Positions 9,463 through 17,993 of a stretch of 64,000 bases of DNA are shown piece by piece. Origin of the DNA: Niallia sp. FSL W8-0635 (GTDB lineage: Bacteria > Bacillota > Bacilli > Bacillales > Cytobacillaceae). The stretch is from positions 536,501 to 600,500 of the forward strand of contig NZ_JBBOYD010000001.1 in NCBI RefSeq assembly GCF_038007965.1, read 5' to 3'. Under the pieces are notes generated by a model, which worked only from the letters and a program-made list of their open reading frames with translations, was not told the origin of the DNA and did no database searches. Every line of letters begins with the position of its first letter. Position 1 is the stretch's first letter. Position numbers and translations under genes: made by a program.

Positions 9463-9505
9463 ACAAGTGGCTTTTGGATATTCTCCTATCAAAAAAGCCA
9501 CTTGT
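9463..9505 (+). promoter_or_regulatory. Long hairpin just upstream of the LiaF-like gene
   Basis: ACAAGTGGCTTTT (9463-9475) pairs perfectly with AAAAGCCACTTGT (9493-9505), and the loop itself can form GATA/TATC. There is no T-tract after it, and the ribosome site AAGGAGAG starts 5 nt later. It could stabilise mRNA, be a processing site, or modulate translation of the downstream gene. Confidence 0.55.
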
Positions 9506-9526
9506 TACATAAGGAGAGAGAAAAGA

Positions 9527-10444
9527 ATGAGACAATGGCGAGTTGGTACTTTTTCGATGGGATTATCTTTAGTATTTCTAGGAGTGTTTTTATTACTTAC
9601 AGAATTTTTCGACTGGGAAATTGTGACCGTATTAAAAGTTTGGTGGCCAATTATTTTAGTTATTCTTGGAATGGAGATTCTTTTATATTTGTTTTCTGCA
9701 AAGCAAGAGAAGCCCTATTTAAGCTTTGATTTATTCAGTATCATTATTGTTGGAATAATTGGTACAGCAGGAATATCGATGGTCTTCCTCCAATCCTCTG
9801 GAATTATGGATATTCTAGAACAAGGCTTAAAAAGAGAAGAAGTGACAAAAGATTTGCCGGAATTTAATTATGTAATGAAGGATAATATTAAAAGAATTGT
9901 AATTGAATCGGAAAGTCAGCAAAATCCGATTACAATCGAAGGAACAAATGATGGTACCCTTTCTTTATTCGGAACCTATCGTACCGTTCAATCGGAGCAA
10001 GTAAATGTTTCTAAACCTGAAGACTATCTTTATGTATCTCAAAAGGGAGATACTTTATTTATTCGCTTAAAGCAGCTACCTTATCGCATGTCTGAATTTT
10101 ATACCGATTATTCTTCTTTACATACAACGATACTTGTGCCGACGAATAAGAAGTTAGATATTATTGATATGAATAATGATATTACGTTAAATCCTCGTGA
10201 TTTAAAAAGTAATTGGACCGTAAATAATGTTCCTCAAATTGATTTAATATTAGATGAAACAACAAATGTTAAAGTTTCCGTCAATGATACGATCATTAAT
10301 AATCGCGATCGAGAGGAATGGGAATATTCAAGTACAGAGGATGCAAATGCGGAAAGCGAAACAACAGCCATTCTCCAAAAGGGAAAAGGCGGTTCTGCAA
10401 TACATGTCTTTGATAGTGGTTCATTAGATTTAACCAATCATTAA
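9527..10444 (+). CDS. LiaF-like membrane protein
   Basis: 305 residues. The N-terminal ~85 residues form the LiaI/LiaF-type transmembrane region (GVFLLLTEFFDWEIVTVLKVWWPIILVILGMEIL) with a third helix near residues 70-85. The rest is a beta-rich soluble domain (residues 120-305) with repeated strand patterns of the toastrack/adhesin-like kind (DUF4097 type). LiaF in Bacillus inhibits the LiaRS cell-envelope stress response; here it belongs to a sigma/anti-sigma operon instead. I use ATG 9527 because AAGGAGAG lies 9 nt upstream; the 53 codons open before it overlap the previous gene. A terminator follows. Confidence 0.82.
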   Translation: MRQWRVGTFSMGLSLVFLGVFLLLTEFFDWEIVTVLKVWWPIILVILGMEILLYLFSAKQEKPYLSFDLFSIIIVGIIGTAGISMVFLQSSGIMDILEQGLKREEVTKDLPEFNYVMKDNIKRIVIESESQQNPITIEGTNDGTLSLFGTYRTVQSEQVNVSKPEDYLYVSQKGDTLFIRLKQLPYRMSEFYTDYSSLHTTILVPTNKKLDIIDMNNDITLNPRDLKSNWTVNNVPQIDLILDETTNVKVSVNDTIINNRDREEWEYSSTEDANAESETTAILQKGKGGSAIHVFDSGSLDLTNH

Positions 10445-10491
10445 TAAATGGAAACTTCCATTAATGGGTGCATATTACCCTTAATCTAGAT

Positions 10492-10550
10492 AAAAAAAGG
10501 ATAGATTAGACTCAAAGGTAAGTATTCCTGAGGAGAATCATCCTTTTTTT
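10492..10550 (+). terminator. Terminator of the ECF sigma operon
   Basis: AAAAAAAGGAT pairs with ATCCTTTTTTT across a 37-nt loop. It follows the LiaF-like gene. A smaller AATGGAA/TTCCATT hairpin sits at 10447-10462. Confidence 0.65.
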
Positions 10551-10881
10551 AATCGGTGATTTTTTGCAAATATTATCGATAGGTGTCTCATTCCTTGTCA
10601 GATTCCCTCTAAAGAAAGAGAATTTTTTTACACGATGTCGAAAAAAAGTTAATCAAACGTTTGATTAATACAAAATATCCTGCAATAGAGGAAAGGAAAG
10701 TATGGTGAACTAATAGATTGGGTTATAATGTGGGAAGAAACGCTAAATAGGGACACTTCTCTATAAGGTGTCACATACCATGGTAGTAACTAGAGTTAAA
10801 CATTGCCTTAAGTAAGTAGTATCGTATATGATGTTAGTGGTTATGGAAAAAAATGAATTTTGATTATAGGATGATGAAAAA
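10551..10881. other. Gene-free leader region with an orphan operator
   Basis: No coding frame is supportable here. It contains the palindrome at 10649-10668, a possible -10 TATAAT near 10720, and an imperfect GACACTT/AGGTGTC dyad near 10753. It probably carries the dagK promoter. Confidence 0.5.
10649..10668. promoter_or_regulatory. Perfect 20-bp palindrome, operator-like
   Basis: TTAATCAAACGTTTGATTAA is a perfect dyad without spacer, typical in form of TetR-family operators. No regulator gene is adjacent. In B. subtilis the TetR gene yerO and the RND pump gene swrC lie between gatB and the dagK homologue, so it may be a leftover or a still-used operator of such a locus (inference). Confidence 0.6.
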
Positions 10882-11841
10882 ATGAAAAGGGCTAGGATAA
10901 TATATAACCCTACTTCAGGTCGGGAAGCTTTTAAAAGACATTTGCCAGAGGTGCTAAAAAGATTAGAAGAGGCAGGGTATGAAACTTCTTGTCATGCTAC
11001 CATTGGTCCGGAGGATGCAACATATGCAGCCAGAGTTGCAGTAGAAAGACGATTTGATCTTGTTATTGCTGCTGGCGGAGATGGAACCATCAATGAAGTA
11101 GTAAATGGGATGGCTGAACAAGAATATCGCCCAAAATTGGGGATAATTCCTGTAGGAACAACAAATGATTTCGCAAGAGCATTGCATATTCCAAGAGATG
11201 TTATGGGAGCGGTAGAAGTAATCACTAAGGGCGATACAATCCCAATTGATATTGGAAGAATGAATGATAAATATTTCATTAATATCAGTGGTGGCGGACA
11301 TTTAACAGAAATCTCTTATGAGGTCCCAAGTAAACTGAAGACCATGTTAGGTCAACTGGCTTACTATTTAAAAGGTGTGGAAATGCTGCCATTCATTAAA
11401 GCAACACATGTGAAAATCGAATATGATGGCAAGCTATTTGAAGGCGAAGCTATGTTGTTTCTAGTAGGACTAACTAATTCAGTTGGTGGCTTTGAAAAGT
11501 TAGCTCCAGGAGCCTCTATTAATGATGGTCTCTTCTCATTGCTTATCTTAAAAAAAGCAAACCTAGCAGATTTTATAAGAATTGCTACGTTGGCGATTCG
11601 TGGAGAACATATAAATGATCCGAATGTCATTTATACGAATGCGAATCACATTAAGGTTAGCTCAGATGAGAAGGTACAATTAAATCTAGATGGAGAATTT
11701 GGCGGCTTATTACCAGCTGAATTTATTAATTTATACCGCCACTTCGAGTTATTCGTTCCAATTGAAGAAATTCGAGATGAAGATCGACCAGATATCAAGG
11801 ATTATAAAGAAGCGGTACAAACAAACAATAATGAGGAGTGA
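10882..11841 (+). CDS. dagK: Diacylglycerol kinase (soluble, DagK/DgkB type)
   Basis: 319 residues. It phosphorylates diacylglycerol, returning the product of lipoteichoic-acid synthesis to phosphatidic acid on the inner membrane face. The catalytic-domain motifs are visible: YNPTSG near residue 8, the nucleotide-binding GGDGTINEVVNG at about residues 65-76, and GTTNDFARAL near residue 93. The C-terminal half has the conserved LNLDGE motif near residue 271. Length agrees with the B. subtilis enzyme. The ribosome site is weak (AGGATGATG). It lies directly before rlmCD, as yerQ-yefA do in B. subtilis, but a terminator separates them. Confidence 0.93.
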   Translation: MKRARIIYNPTSGREAFKRHLPEVLKRLEEAGYETSCHATIGPEDATYAARVAVERRFDLVIAAGGDGTINEVVNGMAEQEYRPKLGIIPVGTTNDFARALHIPRDVMGAVEVITKGDTIPIDIGRMNDKYFINISGGGHLTEISYEVPSKLKTMLGQLAYYLKGVEMLPFIKATHVKIEYDGKLFEGEAMLFLVGLTNSVGGFEKLAPGASINDGLFSLLILKKANLADFIRIATLAIRGEHINDPNVIYTNANHIKVSSDEKVQLNLDGEFGGLLPAEFINLYRHFELFVPIEEIRDEDRPDIKDYKEAVQTNNNEE

Positions 11842-11868
11842 GAGGAATAAGAAATCCCCTCACTTTTT
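11837..11868 (+). terminator. Terminator of dagK
   Basis: AGTGAGAGG pairs with CCCCTCACT (one mismatch) across a 10-nt loop, then TTTTT. It overlaps the stop codon. Confidence 0.75.
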
Positions 11869-11980
11869 GTTTTGATTGGCCCTATATTTTCCACAATGAA
11901 GAGACTTGCGCTTTCCTGATAATATGTTACAATTACCACGCTTATTTTTTTCGGAAATATCGATGTAAAGGAAGACGATA

Positions 11981-13348
11981 ATGAGTAAAACATTACCCGT
12001 TCAAAAGAACGATATAATAGATATAGTTTTTGAAGATTTAACACATGATGGTTCAGGGGTTGCAAAGATAGAAGGTTATCCACTATTTATCCCCAATGGA
12101 CTGCCAGGTGAAAAAGCAACCGTAAAAGTAATCAAGACAAATAAGAATTATGGTTTCGGCCGTTTAATGGAGATAAAAGAAAGAAGTCCTTATCGGGTAG
12201 AAGCACCATGCCTTATTTACAAGGAATGTGGTGGCTGTCAATTACAGCATTTAAGCTATGAAGGACAATTGAAAACGAAGCATAAGCATGTGAAGGATGT
12301 CCTTGAGCGGATTGGGAAAATCAATACGATTGTGCATCCAACACTGGGCATGGAAGATCCTTGGCGTTACCGCAATAAATCACAAGTTCCAATTGGAGAG
12401 CAAGAAGGCGGACTTATTGGTGGATTTTATCAACAACGTTCCCACCAAATCATAAATATGGAACAATGCTTGATACAACAAGAGGAAAATGATTATGTCG
12501 TAAATACGGTAAAAGATATTTGTTCGAAATATGGGGTACGTGCCTATGACGAAGCTCGCCATAAAGGAGATCTGCGTCATATTATGGTAAGAAGAGGGAT
12601 GGTTACGAAGGAAGTGATGGTTGTATTAATCACTCGTACACAGGATATCCCCAATCGAAATGCAATTGTTGATGAAATTGTTCAAAAAGTGCCAAATATC
12701 AAATCAATTATCCACAATGTGAATAACAAAAAAACGAATGTGATAATGGGAGATAGAACGAAGGTGCTTTGGGGAGAAGAAACCATTACTGATTATATTG
12801 GCGATGTGAAATTCGCTATTTCTGCCCGTTCTTTTTACCAGGTGAATCCAGAGCAAACAAAGGTGCTTTATGAGAAAGCATTGGAGTATGCTGATTTGAA
12901 TGGGGAAGAGAAAGTAATAGATGCTTACTGTGGAATTGGGACAATCTCATTATTTTTAGCAAAAAAAGCAAGACAAGTATTCGGTGTCGAAATTGTTCCA
13001 CAAGCAATTGAAGATGCTAGAAACAATGCACGCTTAAATGATATCCACAATGTGGAATTCGCAGTAGGGGAAGCGGAAGTAGTTATCCCCAACTGGTATA
13101 AAGAAGGCAATGAAGCAGATGTTTTAGTAGTAGATCCACCAAGAAAAGGCTGTGATGAAGCATTATTACAGACCATTCTTGATATGAAGCCGAAAAAAGT
13201 TGTCTATGTGTCCTGTAACCCAGCAACTCTAGCTCGAGATCTTCGTATATTGGAAGACGGAGGCTATAAGACGGAAGAAGTGCAGCCTGTGGATATGTTT
13301 CCACAGACGATGCATGTGGAGGCAGTGGCTAGGTTATCGTTGGTATAA
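11981..13348 (+). CDS. rlmCD: 23S rRNA (uracil-5-)-methyltransferase RlmCD/RumA
   Basis: 455 residues. It makes 5-methyluridine in 23S rRNA (U747 and U1939 in B. subtilis by one enzyme). An N-terminal TRAM domain (residues ~5-65) is followed by the iron-sulphur cysteines in [13 protein letters not shown] and a fourth at MEQCL. The SAM domain has [14 protein letters not shown], and the catalytic loop has DPPRKGC then [14 protein letters not shown] with the nucleophilic cysteine context. The length fits the family. AAAGGAAG lies upstream of the ATG. It stands alone between two terminators. Confidence 0.93.
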   Translation: MSKTLPVQKNDIIDIVFEDLTHDGSGVAKIEGYPLFIPNGLPGEKATVKVIKTNKNYGFGRLMEIKERSPYRVEAPCLIYKECGGCQLQHLSYEGQLKTKHKHVKDVLERIGKINTIVHPTLGMEDPWRYRNKSQVPIGEQEGGLIGGFYQQRSHQIINMEQCLIQQEENDYVVNTVKDICSKYGVRAYDEARHKGDLRHIMVRRGMVTKEVMVVLITRTQDIPNRNAIVDEIVQKVPNIKSIIHNVNNKKTNVIMGDRTKVLWGEETITDYIGDVKFAISARSFYQVNPEQTKVLYEKALEYADLNGEEKVIDAYCGIGTISLFLAKKARQVFGVEIVPQAIEDARNNARLNDIHNVEFAVGEAEVVIPNWYKEGNEADVLVVDPPRKGCDEALLQTILDMKPKKVVYVSCNPATLARDLRILEDGGYKTEEVQPVDMFPQTMHVEAVARLSLV

Positions 13349-13360
13349 ATCAATATCAAT

Positions 13361-13395
13361 CCGGGTTTGTTTCAATACGAATCCGGTCTTTTTTT
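13361..13395 (+). terminator. Terminator of rlmCD
   Basis: CCGGGTT pairs with AATCCGG (one G-T), followed by TCTTTTTTT. Confidence 0.75.
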
Positions 13396-13569
13396 GGCAA
13401 TTTTCAATCTATAATAAATTTGAATTAGAAAAATTCTTTTTACGTTCTAATGAAAGTAAAATAACAGTAACTCAGATTGGTTTTATAACTAATGCCTTCC
13501 TTTTAACTGTAGCTATCTATTTTTTCTAAGAATGTGATTATCCAGCTAATTATATAGTTGTTATTAAAG

Positions 13570-13616
13570 GAATAATCTGGATTTTTTTTACGGCTCCAGA
13601 TTATTCGGTGTTTTTT
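13570..13616. terminator. Second strong hairpin in the rlmCD-TetR gap
   Basis: A perfect 12-bp stem, GAATAATCTGGA / TCCAGATTATTC, with a 13-nt loop, then GGTGTTTTTT on the plus strand. The rest of the 310-nt gap (13349-13659) holds no supportable gene. Confidence 0.65.
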
Positions 13617-13659
13617 GGAAAAAGGAATATAAAGATAGCATGTATTAAAAACGGCTCTT

Positions 13660-14226
13660 TCACTTTTTTTTGTGAGGATTGTTTAATGTAATATCTGAGT
13701 ATATCTGAGCTAACTGTTCAGGTGTCTCTTTTGCTCCTCCGCTAACCCATCTTTCAAGCATATGCCACACTCCGGCAGAATTAAAAATAGTGTAATAATC
13801 CAAAAAGAGAGCATCAAATCCATCTAATATATTCGCTTTATATCTTCCATTTAAGCCAGGCATATACATATCAAGGTGTTGTAGAAGTATGATAAAAAGA
13901 TTATTTCGTTGGAGTAAATGTAAAAAATGGATATGTTCACTCCAAAAAGTAAAGTATTTTATTGCCATTGTATAAGGGGTCAATGATTGATCATTCTCAA
14001 ATTCCTTTTCGACCTGCTTCATTAATTCATTAATATATTCATATAGAACATCATCTTTCGAATCGAAATTTCGATAAAAAGTTTTACGAACTAAATCTGC
14101 TTTGTCCGTAATCTCTTTAATGGTAATTTTGTCATAAGCTTTCTCTTTCATTAGTTCTAATAGTGCATCAATAATCCACTTTCTTGAACGTATGGAAATG
14201 GGATTGTTGCTTTTGTCTTTAACCAC
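13660..14226 (-). CDS. TetR/AcrR family transcriptional regulator
   Basis: 188 residues. The N-terminal helix-turn-helix is clear (ITIKEITDKADLVRKTFYRNFDSKDDVLYEYI, about residues 33-65), followed by an all-helical ligand domain whose C-terminal part resembles the TetR_C_8 type. The start is GTG 14226, 4 nt after AAGGAGA. It is divergent from an SDR oxidoreductase gene, and the spacer holds a long inverted repeat overlapping that gene's promoter, so it probably represses that gene. The effector is unknown. Confidence 0.88.
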   Translation of the reverse strand: MVKDKSNNPISIRSRKWIIDALLELMKEKAYDKITIKEITDKADLVRKTFYRNFDSKDDVLYEYINELMKQVEKEFENDQSLTPYTMAIKYFTFWSEHIHFLHLLQRNNLFIILLQHLDMYMPGLNGRYKANILDGFDALFLDYYTIFNSAGVWHMLERWVSGGAKETPEQLAQIYSDITLNNPHKKK

Positions 14227-14291
14227 TAAATCTCCTTCTTTCTAAACAAATGTCCCACATTATCCTATTTGTATCACTTGTTCTAGGTGTA

Positions 14292-14371
14292 TTGACTCTT
14301 CCTTTCTTCTATTATTATAATTTATTTACCGAAGTGACACAAGTGTGTACAAGTAAACAAACGTGTCACTT
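14292..14371 (+). promoter_or_regulatory. SDR promoter with overlapping inverted-repeat operator
   Basis: -35 TTGACT (14292-14297), an 18-nt spacer and a perfect -10 TATAAT (14316-14321). Eleven bases downstream begins AAGTGACAC (14332-14340), inversely repeated as GTGTCACTT (14363-14371) with 22 nt between. The inner region also holds ACAAGTGTGT and ACAAGT. This fits binding of one or two TetR dimers that block transcription start. Confidence 0.7.
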
Positions 14372-14395
14372 ATAGGTGAGAAGGAGGAGAGGAAA

Positions 14396-15229
14396 ATGAT
14401 AGAAGGAAACAAAGGGGTCGTTCTTATAACAGGAGCTTCAGCAGGAATGGGTAAAGCAACAGCTGAATTATTATTAGAGAAAGGCTATGTAGTTTATAGT
14501 GCGGCAAGACGAATAGAGAGAATGCAAGATTTGGAGGCTAAGGGAGCTAAACTAATTGCATTAGATGTTACAGATGAACAATCAATGGTTAATGGAATAA
14601 ATCGGATTATGGAGGAACAAGGAAGAATTGATGTGTTGTTTAATAATGCAGGGTATGGTTCCTATGGGGCTGTAGAGGATGTGACTTTGGAGGAAGCTAG
14701 AAGACAATTTGAAGTGAATTTATTTGGATTAAGCCGATTAACTCAGTTAGTCTTACCACATATGCGAAGACAGAAGTCAGGGAAAATAATTAACAATTCT
14801 TCAACTGGAGGAAGAATTTATACTCCTCTAGGAGCATGGTATCATGCTACAAAGCACGCGCTTGAAGGATATTCAGATTGTCTACGTCTGGAGGTTGCTC
14901 CATTTGGTATTGATGTAGTTGTTATTCAACCAGGATCTATTAAAAGTGAATGGTCCAATATTATGTTGGAATATGTTCAAAAGACATCTGGCAAAGGAGC
15001 ATATGCTAATATGACCAACGCTTATATTAAAATGGCGAGCAATATGATTAATCAAGCAAGCTCACCATATGTGATTGGAAAAATTGTTATGAAAGCAATT
15101 GAGGCAAAGAGGCCAAAAACTAGATATGCTGCAGGGCAATTTGCAAAGCCTATGCTATTTCTTAGAAGCGTTTTAACAGATCGAATGTTTGATCGTCTTC
15201 TGTATCTAATGTTAAGACAATCAGTATGA
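14396..15229 (+). CDS. Short-chain dehydrogenase/reductase (SDR)
   Basis: 277 residues, classical SDR. The cofactor loop TGASAGMG, the NNAG motif, the catalytic serine in INNSSTGG and YHATK (Tyr-x3-Lys) are all present. The arginine in SAARRIERM after strand 2 suggests NADP(H) preference. The C-terminal 70 residues are longer than the minimal fold, as in oxidoreductases named after DltE/YueD relatives. The ATG at 14396 follows AAGGAGGAGAGG; the GTG 11 codons earlier lies inside the operator and is unlikely. The substrate is unknown; regulation by the divergent TetR gene is inferred. Confidence 0.9.
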   Translation: MIEGNKGVVLITGASAGMGKATAELLLEKGYVVYSAARRIERMQDLEAKGAKLIALDVTDEQSMVNGINRIMEEQGRIDVLFNNAGYGSYGAVEDVTLEEARRQFEVNLFGLSRLTQLVLPHMRRQKSGKIINNSSTGGRIYTPLGAWYHATKHALEGYSDCLRLEVAPFGIDVVVIQPGSIKSEWSNIMLEYVQKTSGKGAYANMTNAYIKMASNMINQASSPYVIGKIVMKAIEAKRPKTRYAAGQFAKPMLFLRSVLTDRMFDRLLYLMLRQSV

Positions 15230-15271
15230 TTAAATACAAGGAATGATATTTTAATATTAAACACTATAAAC

Positions 15272-15308
15272 AAAAGCCAACTGTTTTTCGAATGAATGGT
15301 TGGCTTTT
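15272..15308 (+). terminator. Terminator of the SDR gene
   Basis: AAAAGCCAAC pairs with GTTGGCTTTT across a 17-nt loop, then ATTTT. Confidence 0.8.
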
Positions 15309-15386
15309 ATTTTGGAAGCTATTTTTATATAAAGATTGATATAGAGGAGAAATCTGACGTTATAAATGAAACCTTCTGATAAAAAA

Positions 15387-15446
15387 TTGACAAACAGTCT
15401 AATTAGACTATAATGATGTAAGAGTCATTAGTCTAATTAGACTAAT
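15387..15446 (+). promoter_or_regulatory. Promoter with two AGTCTAATTAGACT operators
   Basis: -35 TTGACA (15387-15392), a 16-nt spacer and -10 TATAAT (15409-15414). The perfect palindrome AGTCTAATTAGACT (15396-15409) fills the spacer. A second copy, extended to a perfect 20-bp palindrome (ATTAGTCTAATTAGACTAAT, 15427-15446), lies just after the start-point region. The cores are 31 bp apart, about three helical turns. The likely binder is the PadR-type regulator encoded as second gene of this operon. Confidence 0.75.
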
Positions 15447-15591
15447 CGTCTTTTGGTAGACTTTGCTTTCAAGGAATGTTTTCTACAAAATCTAGTTTCA
15501 AACAACCATACTATTAAAGAATTAATCAAATGCTGAATCAAAAGAATGGAAGGCAATGATTAAATATAAATAGCAAGAAAGGATGAAAAAA

Positions 15592-16440
15592 ATGATTAAA
15601 TCGTTTTTAATGATAGGACAGTCGAATATGGCGGGACGAGGATTTATCCATGAAGTTCCTCCGATTTATAATGAGAGAATACAAATGTTGCGTAATGGAA
15701 GATGGCAAATGATGACGGAGCCTGTCAATTATGACCGTCCTGTTTCAGGAATTAGTCTAGTTGGTTCCTTTGCAGAAGCATGGAGTCGCGAAAATCAAGA
15801 TGATAAGATTGGCCTTATTCCCTGTGCAGAAGGTGGAAGCACGCTAGATGAATGGGCTGTTGATCAACCGCTTTTTCGACATGCAATTACCGAAGCTAAA
15901 TTTGCTATGGAGAATAGTGAGTTAACAGGAATTCTATGGCATCAAGGAGAAAGCGATAGTATGAATGGGAATTACAAAGTCTATTATAATAAATTATTTT
16001 CCATTGTTGAGGCTCTTAGAGTGGAGTTAAATGCTCCAGATATTCCTTTTATTATTGGTGGTTTGGGAGATTTTCTAGGAAAAGAGGGATTTGGGAAATA
16101 TTCTACTGAATATAATTTTATTAATCAAGAGCTGCAAAAATTTGCTTTTGAACAAGACAATTGTTATTTTGTCACTGCAGAAGGCTTAACTTCTAATCCA
16201 GATGGTATTCATATTGATGCAATTTCTCAAAGAAAATTTGGTTTGCGGTATTTTGAAGCCTTTTCTAAAAAACAACATGTATTGGAACCATTAAATAATG
16301 AAAATGAGTTGATAAATCTTATTCATACTAGAGAAAATACCAAATCAGAAAAGATATATCGCAAGACGCTAGAATTAGCGGTAGGGAAAATTTCATATGA
16401 CGAATTTGAATCTCAGCTCATACAAATAAACAAGAAGTAA
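15592..16440 (+). CDS. Sialate O-acetylesterase / carbohydrate esterase family 6-like SGNH hydrolase
   Basis: 282 residues. The SGNH blocks typical of the sialate-esterase-like group are present: GQSNMAGRG with the catalytic serine near residue 11, IPCAEGGS, WHQGESD near residue 119, and DGIHID with the Asp/His pair near residue 207. There is no signal peptide, so it acts in the cytosol. The last 60 residues are an added helical tail. ATG 15592 is 7 nt after AAAGGATG; an ATG three codons earlier sits on that site. The substrate (an O-acetylated sugar) is inferred from the family only. It is co-transcribed with the downstream PadR gene. Confidence 0.82.
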   Translation: MIKSFLMIGQSNMAGRGFIHEVPPIYNERIQMLRNGRWQMMTEPVNYDRPVSGISLVGSFAEAWSRENQDDKIGLIPCAEGGSTLDEWAVDQPLFRHAITEAKFAMENSELTGILWHQGESDSMNGNYKVYYNKLFSIVEALRVELNAPDIPFIIGGLGDFLGKEGFGKYSTEYNFINQELQKFAFEQDNCYFVTAEGLTSNPDGIHIDAISQRKFGLRYFEAFSKKQHVLEPLNNENELINLIHTRENTKSEKIYRKTLELAVGKISYDEFESQLIQINKK

Positions 16441-16501
16441 ACGATAAAAAAATGCAATAACTATTCCAAAAATTTTAAGGAAGATAAAAGAAGGTGTTTT
16501 T

Positions 16502-17011
16502 TTGATACCATTACTCATTTTAGGCTTATTAAAACAAAAACCAGGTTCTTACGGATACGAATTGTTGGCACTAATGGAAGAGAGACATTATAAATATATA
16601 GTGAATTTTACTAAGGGATCCTTCTATTATAATCTTCAACAATTAGAAGAAAAGCAATATATTCAACAAGTGGATCAATTAGATAATACTAGAGAAAAGC
16701 GTAATTATATTATCACAGAACTAGGTGATAAAGAATTCGAAAAATTGATGTTTAAGTATGGTTCTAAGACAGATTATATAAATTTATCTTTTTATGCAGC
16801 AATGTTATTTGCAGATGAATATAAAAAAGAGGAACTAACAAAACTAATAAATATACAAATCGAACAAACGCAAAAGAAAATTTTTTTATTAGAACAAACG
16901 CTTCAGCATAATGAAACGATTCCTACTTATTTCAAAAAGATGTTGGAAAATTCACGTTCACATCATTTGGTAAATGTTCAATGGTTTGAAGGACTGTTAA
17001 AAGATATCTGA
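16502..17011 (+). CDS. PadR family transcriptional regulator
   Basis: 169 residues starting at TTG with AGAAGGTG upstream. It has the PadR winged helix (LILGLLKQKPGSYGYELLALMEE, then FTKGSFYYNLQQLEEKQYI, then REKRNYIITELG) and a C-terminal Vir-type helical part for dimerisation. It lies 61 nt after the esterase gene in the same transcript, and a matched pair of palindromes covers their shared promoter, suggesting autorepression of the two-gene operon. The effector is unknown. Confidence 0.87.
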   Translation: MIPLLILGLLKQKPGSYGYELLALMEERHYKYIVNFTKGSFYYNLQQLEEKQYIQQVDQLDNTREKRNYIITELGDKEFEKLMFKYGSKTDYINLSFYAAMLFADEYKKEELTKLINIQIEQTQKKIFLLEQTLQHNETIPTYFKKMLENSRSHHLVNVQWFEGLLKDI

Positions 17012-17117
17012 AATGATAATCAATGTAATGGATATTGTATTAAAAGTCGAACGTGTAATTGAATGATGGAGTAAGTTTCAATTCAATATATAAAAGCAAT
17101 GGACGTTATATATACGA

Positions 17118-17155
17118 AAAAACACACTAGGAATCATTAATCCTAGTGTGTTTTT
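17118..17155 (+). terminator. Terminator of the esterase-PadR operon
   Basis: A perfect 15-bp stem (AAAAACACACTAGGA / TCCTAGTGTGTTTTT) with an 8-nt loop. Confidence 0.88.
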
Positions 17156-17247
17156 GATATTAATATTTAATGATAAAAAAATGTTCTGTACAAAGGGGAC
17201 ATTTTAAAGAAGGATATGGATTTTTGTTGATTACCTGTAGGCAAATC

Positions 17248-17283
17248 CTATATTATTAGTGCTTCCTAAGTAGGATAATATAG
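17248..17283. other. Unassigned hairpin in intergenic region
   Basis: CTATATTAT pairs with ATAATATAG across 18 nt, with AAAT/ATTT outside a bulged C. It has no T-tract. It lies in the 320-nt gap between the PadR gene and the next minus-strand gene, which otherwise holds only two terminators. Confidence 0.4.
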
Positions 17284-17299
17284 ATTTTATATTGCAAGT

Positions 17300-17332
17300 A
17301 AAAAAGAGAAGCTGATTGATTAAATCAGCTTC
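17300..17332 (-). terminator. Terminator of the CBO0543-family gene
   Basis: GAAGCTGATT pairs with AATCAGCTTC around a 5-nt loop. On the minus strand TCTTTTTT follows. Confidence 0.85.
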
Positions 17333-17824
17333 TTATACCACTGGAGCTTTTAATTTATCTTTAAAAAACCATCTGTAGTAGATTCGCGAAATATAATATG
17401 TGATCCACATTGTTATTAAGCTCCAATACCATGTCCAATTTTTGTAGTTGATTAACTTTGTGTATTTACAAGCAATTAGTTCAAATCCTGTAATTATTCC
17501 TGAAAACACAAAGTAATAACAGAATTTATAAAAGGGATTTCTTTTCTCTGGATAATACAGATTGAAAAATGAACATAATGCTGGATAAACAAAATATTCA
17601 AAAGTAAAACTACTCTTATTAGCCTTTTTGAAAAATAAACGAGATGGATAGGATATTAGATTTTTTTCAACTACTAGTAAACCAAATATCCAAGTAATAA
17701 CCTGTTTAAACAAAAATGATAATTGTGCTTCTCGAATTTTACTTCTTGGTACTAATACTATTAATAAAAATGACATAATAATCCAGGATGATAGTTCAAT
17801 TCTTTTTTCGAGTTTATTTTTCAA
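17333..17824 (-). CDS. CBO0543 family integral membrane protein
   Basis: 163 residues with about five hydrophobic segments. The central motif YPSRLFFKKANKSSFTFEYFVYPALCSFFNLYYP is characteristic of a Bacillus/Clostridium family named CBO0543, whose function is unknown. The start is TTG at 17824 with AGAGAGGTGA upstream. It is a single gene with its own terminator. Confidence 0.75.
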   Translation of the reverse strand: MKNKLEKRIELSSWIIMSFLLIVLVPRSKIREAQLSFLFKQVITWIFGLLVVEKNLISYPSRLFFKKANKSSFTFEYFVYPALCSFFNLYYPEKRNPFYKFCYYFVFSGIITGFELIACKYTKLINYKNWTWYWSLITMWITYYISRIYYRWFFKDKLKAPVV

Positions 17825-17993
17825 AATAATTCACCTCTCTGGAAATATATTGATGATTTTTTCGATGTTTTATGCAAATTTAATTTAATTTTTTATGAAG
17901 GTATTGTATTGGCGAAAATGGGGAGAGACAGAGGTCACAGCTCTCACTGTGGTAAAGTAAGGGACATAAAAATAACATTGAAATTATGCGGAA

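Noticed and set aside
10963-11301. Minus-strand frame of 112 codons inside dagK
   Set aside because: It lies wholly within the conserved catalytic domain of dagK and has no ribosome site; a shadow frame.
13314-13529. 71-codon frame after rlmCD
   Set aside because: It begins inside rlmCD in another frame and crosses that gene's terminator.
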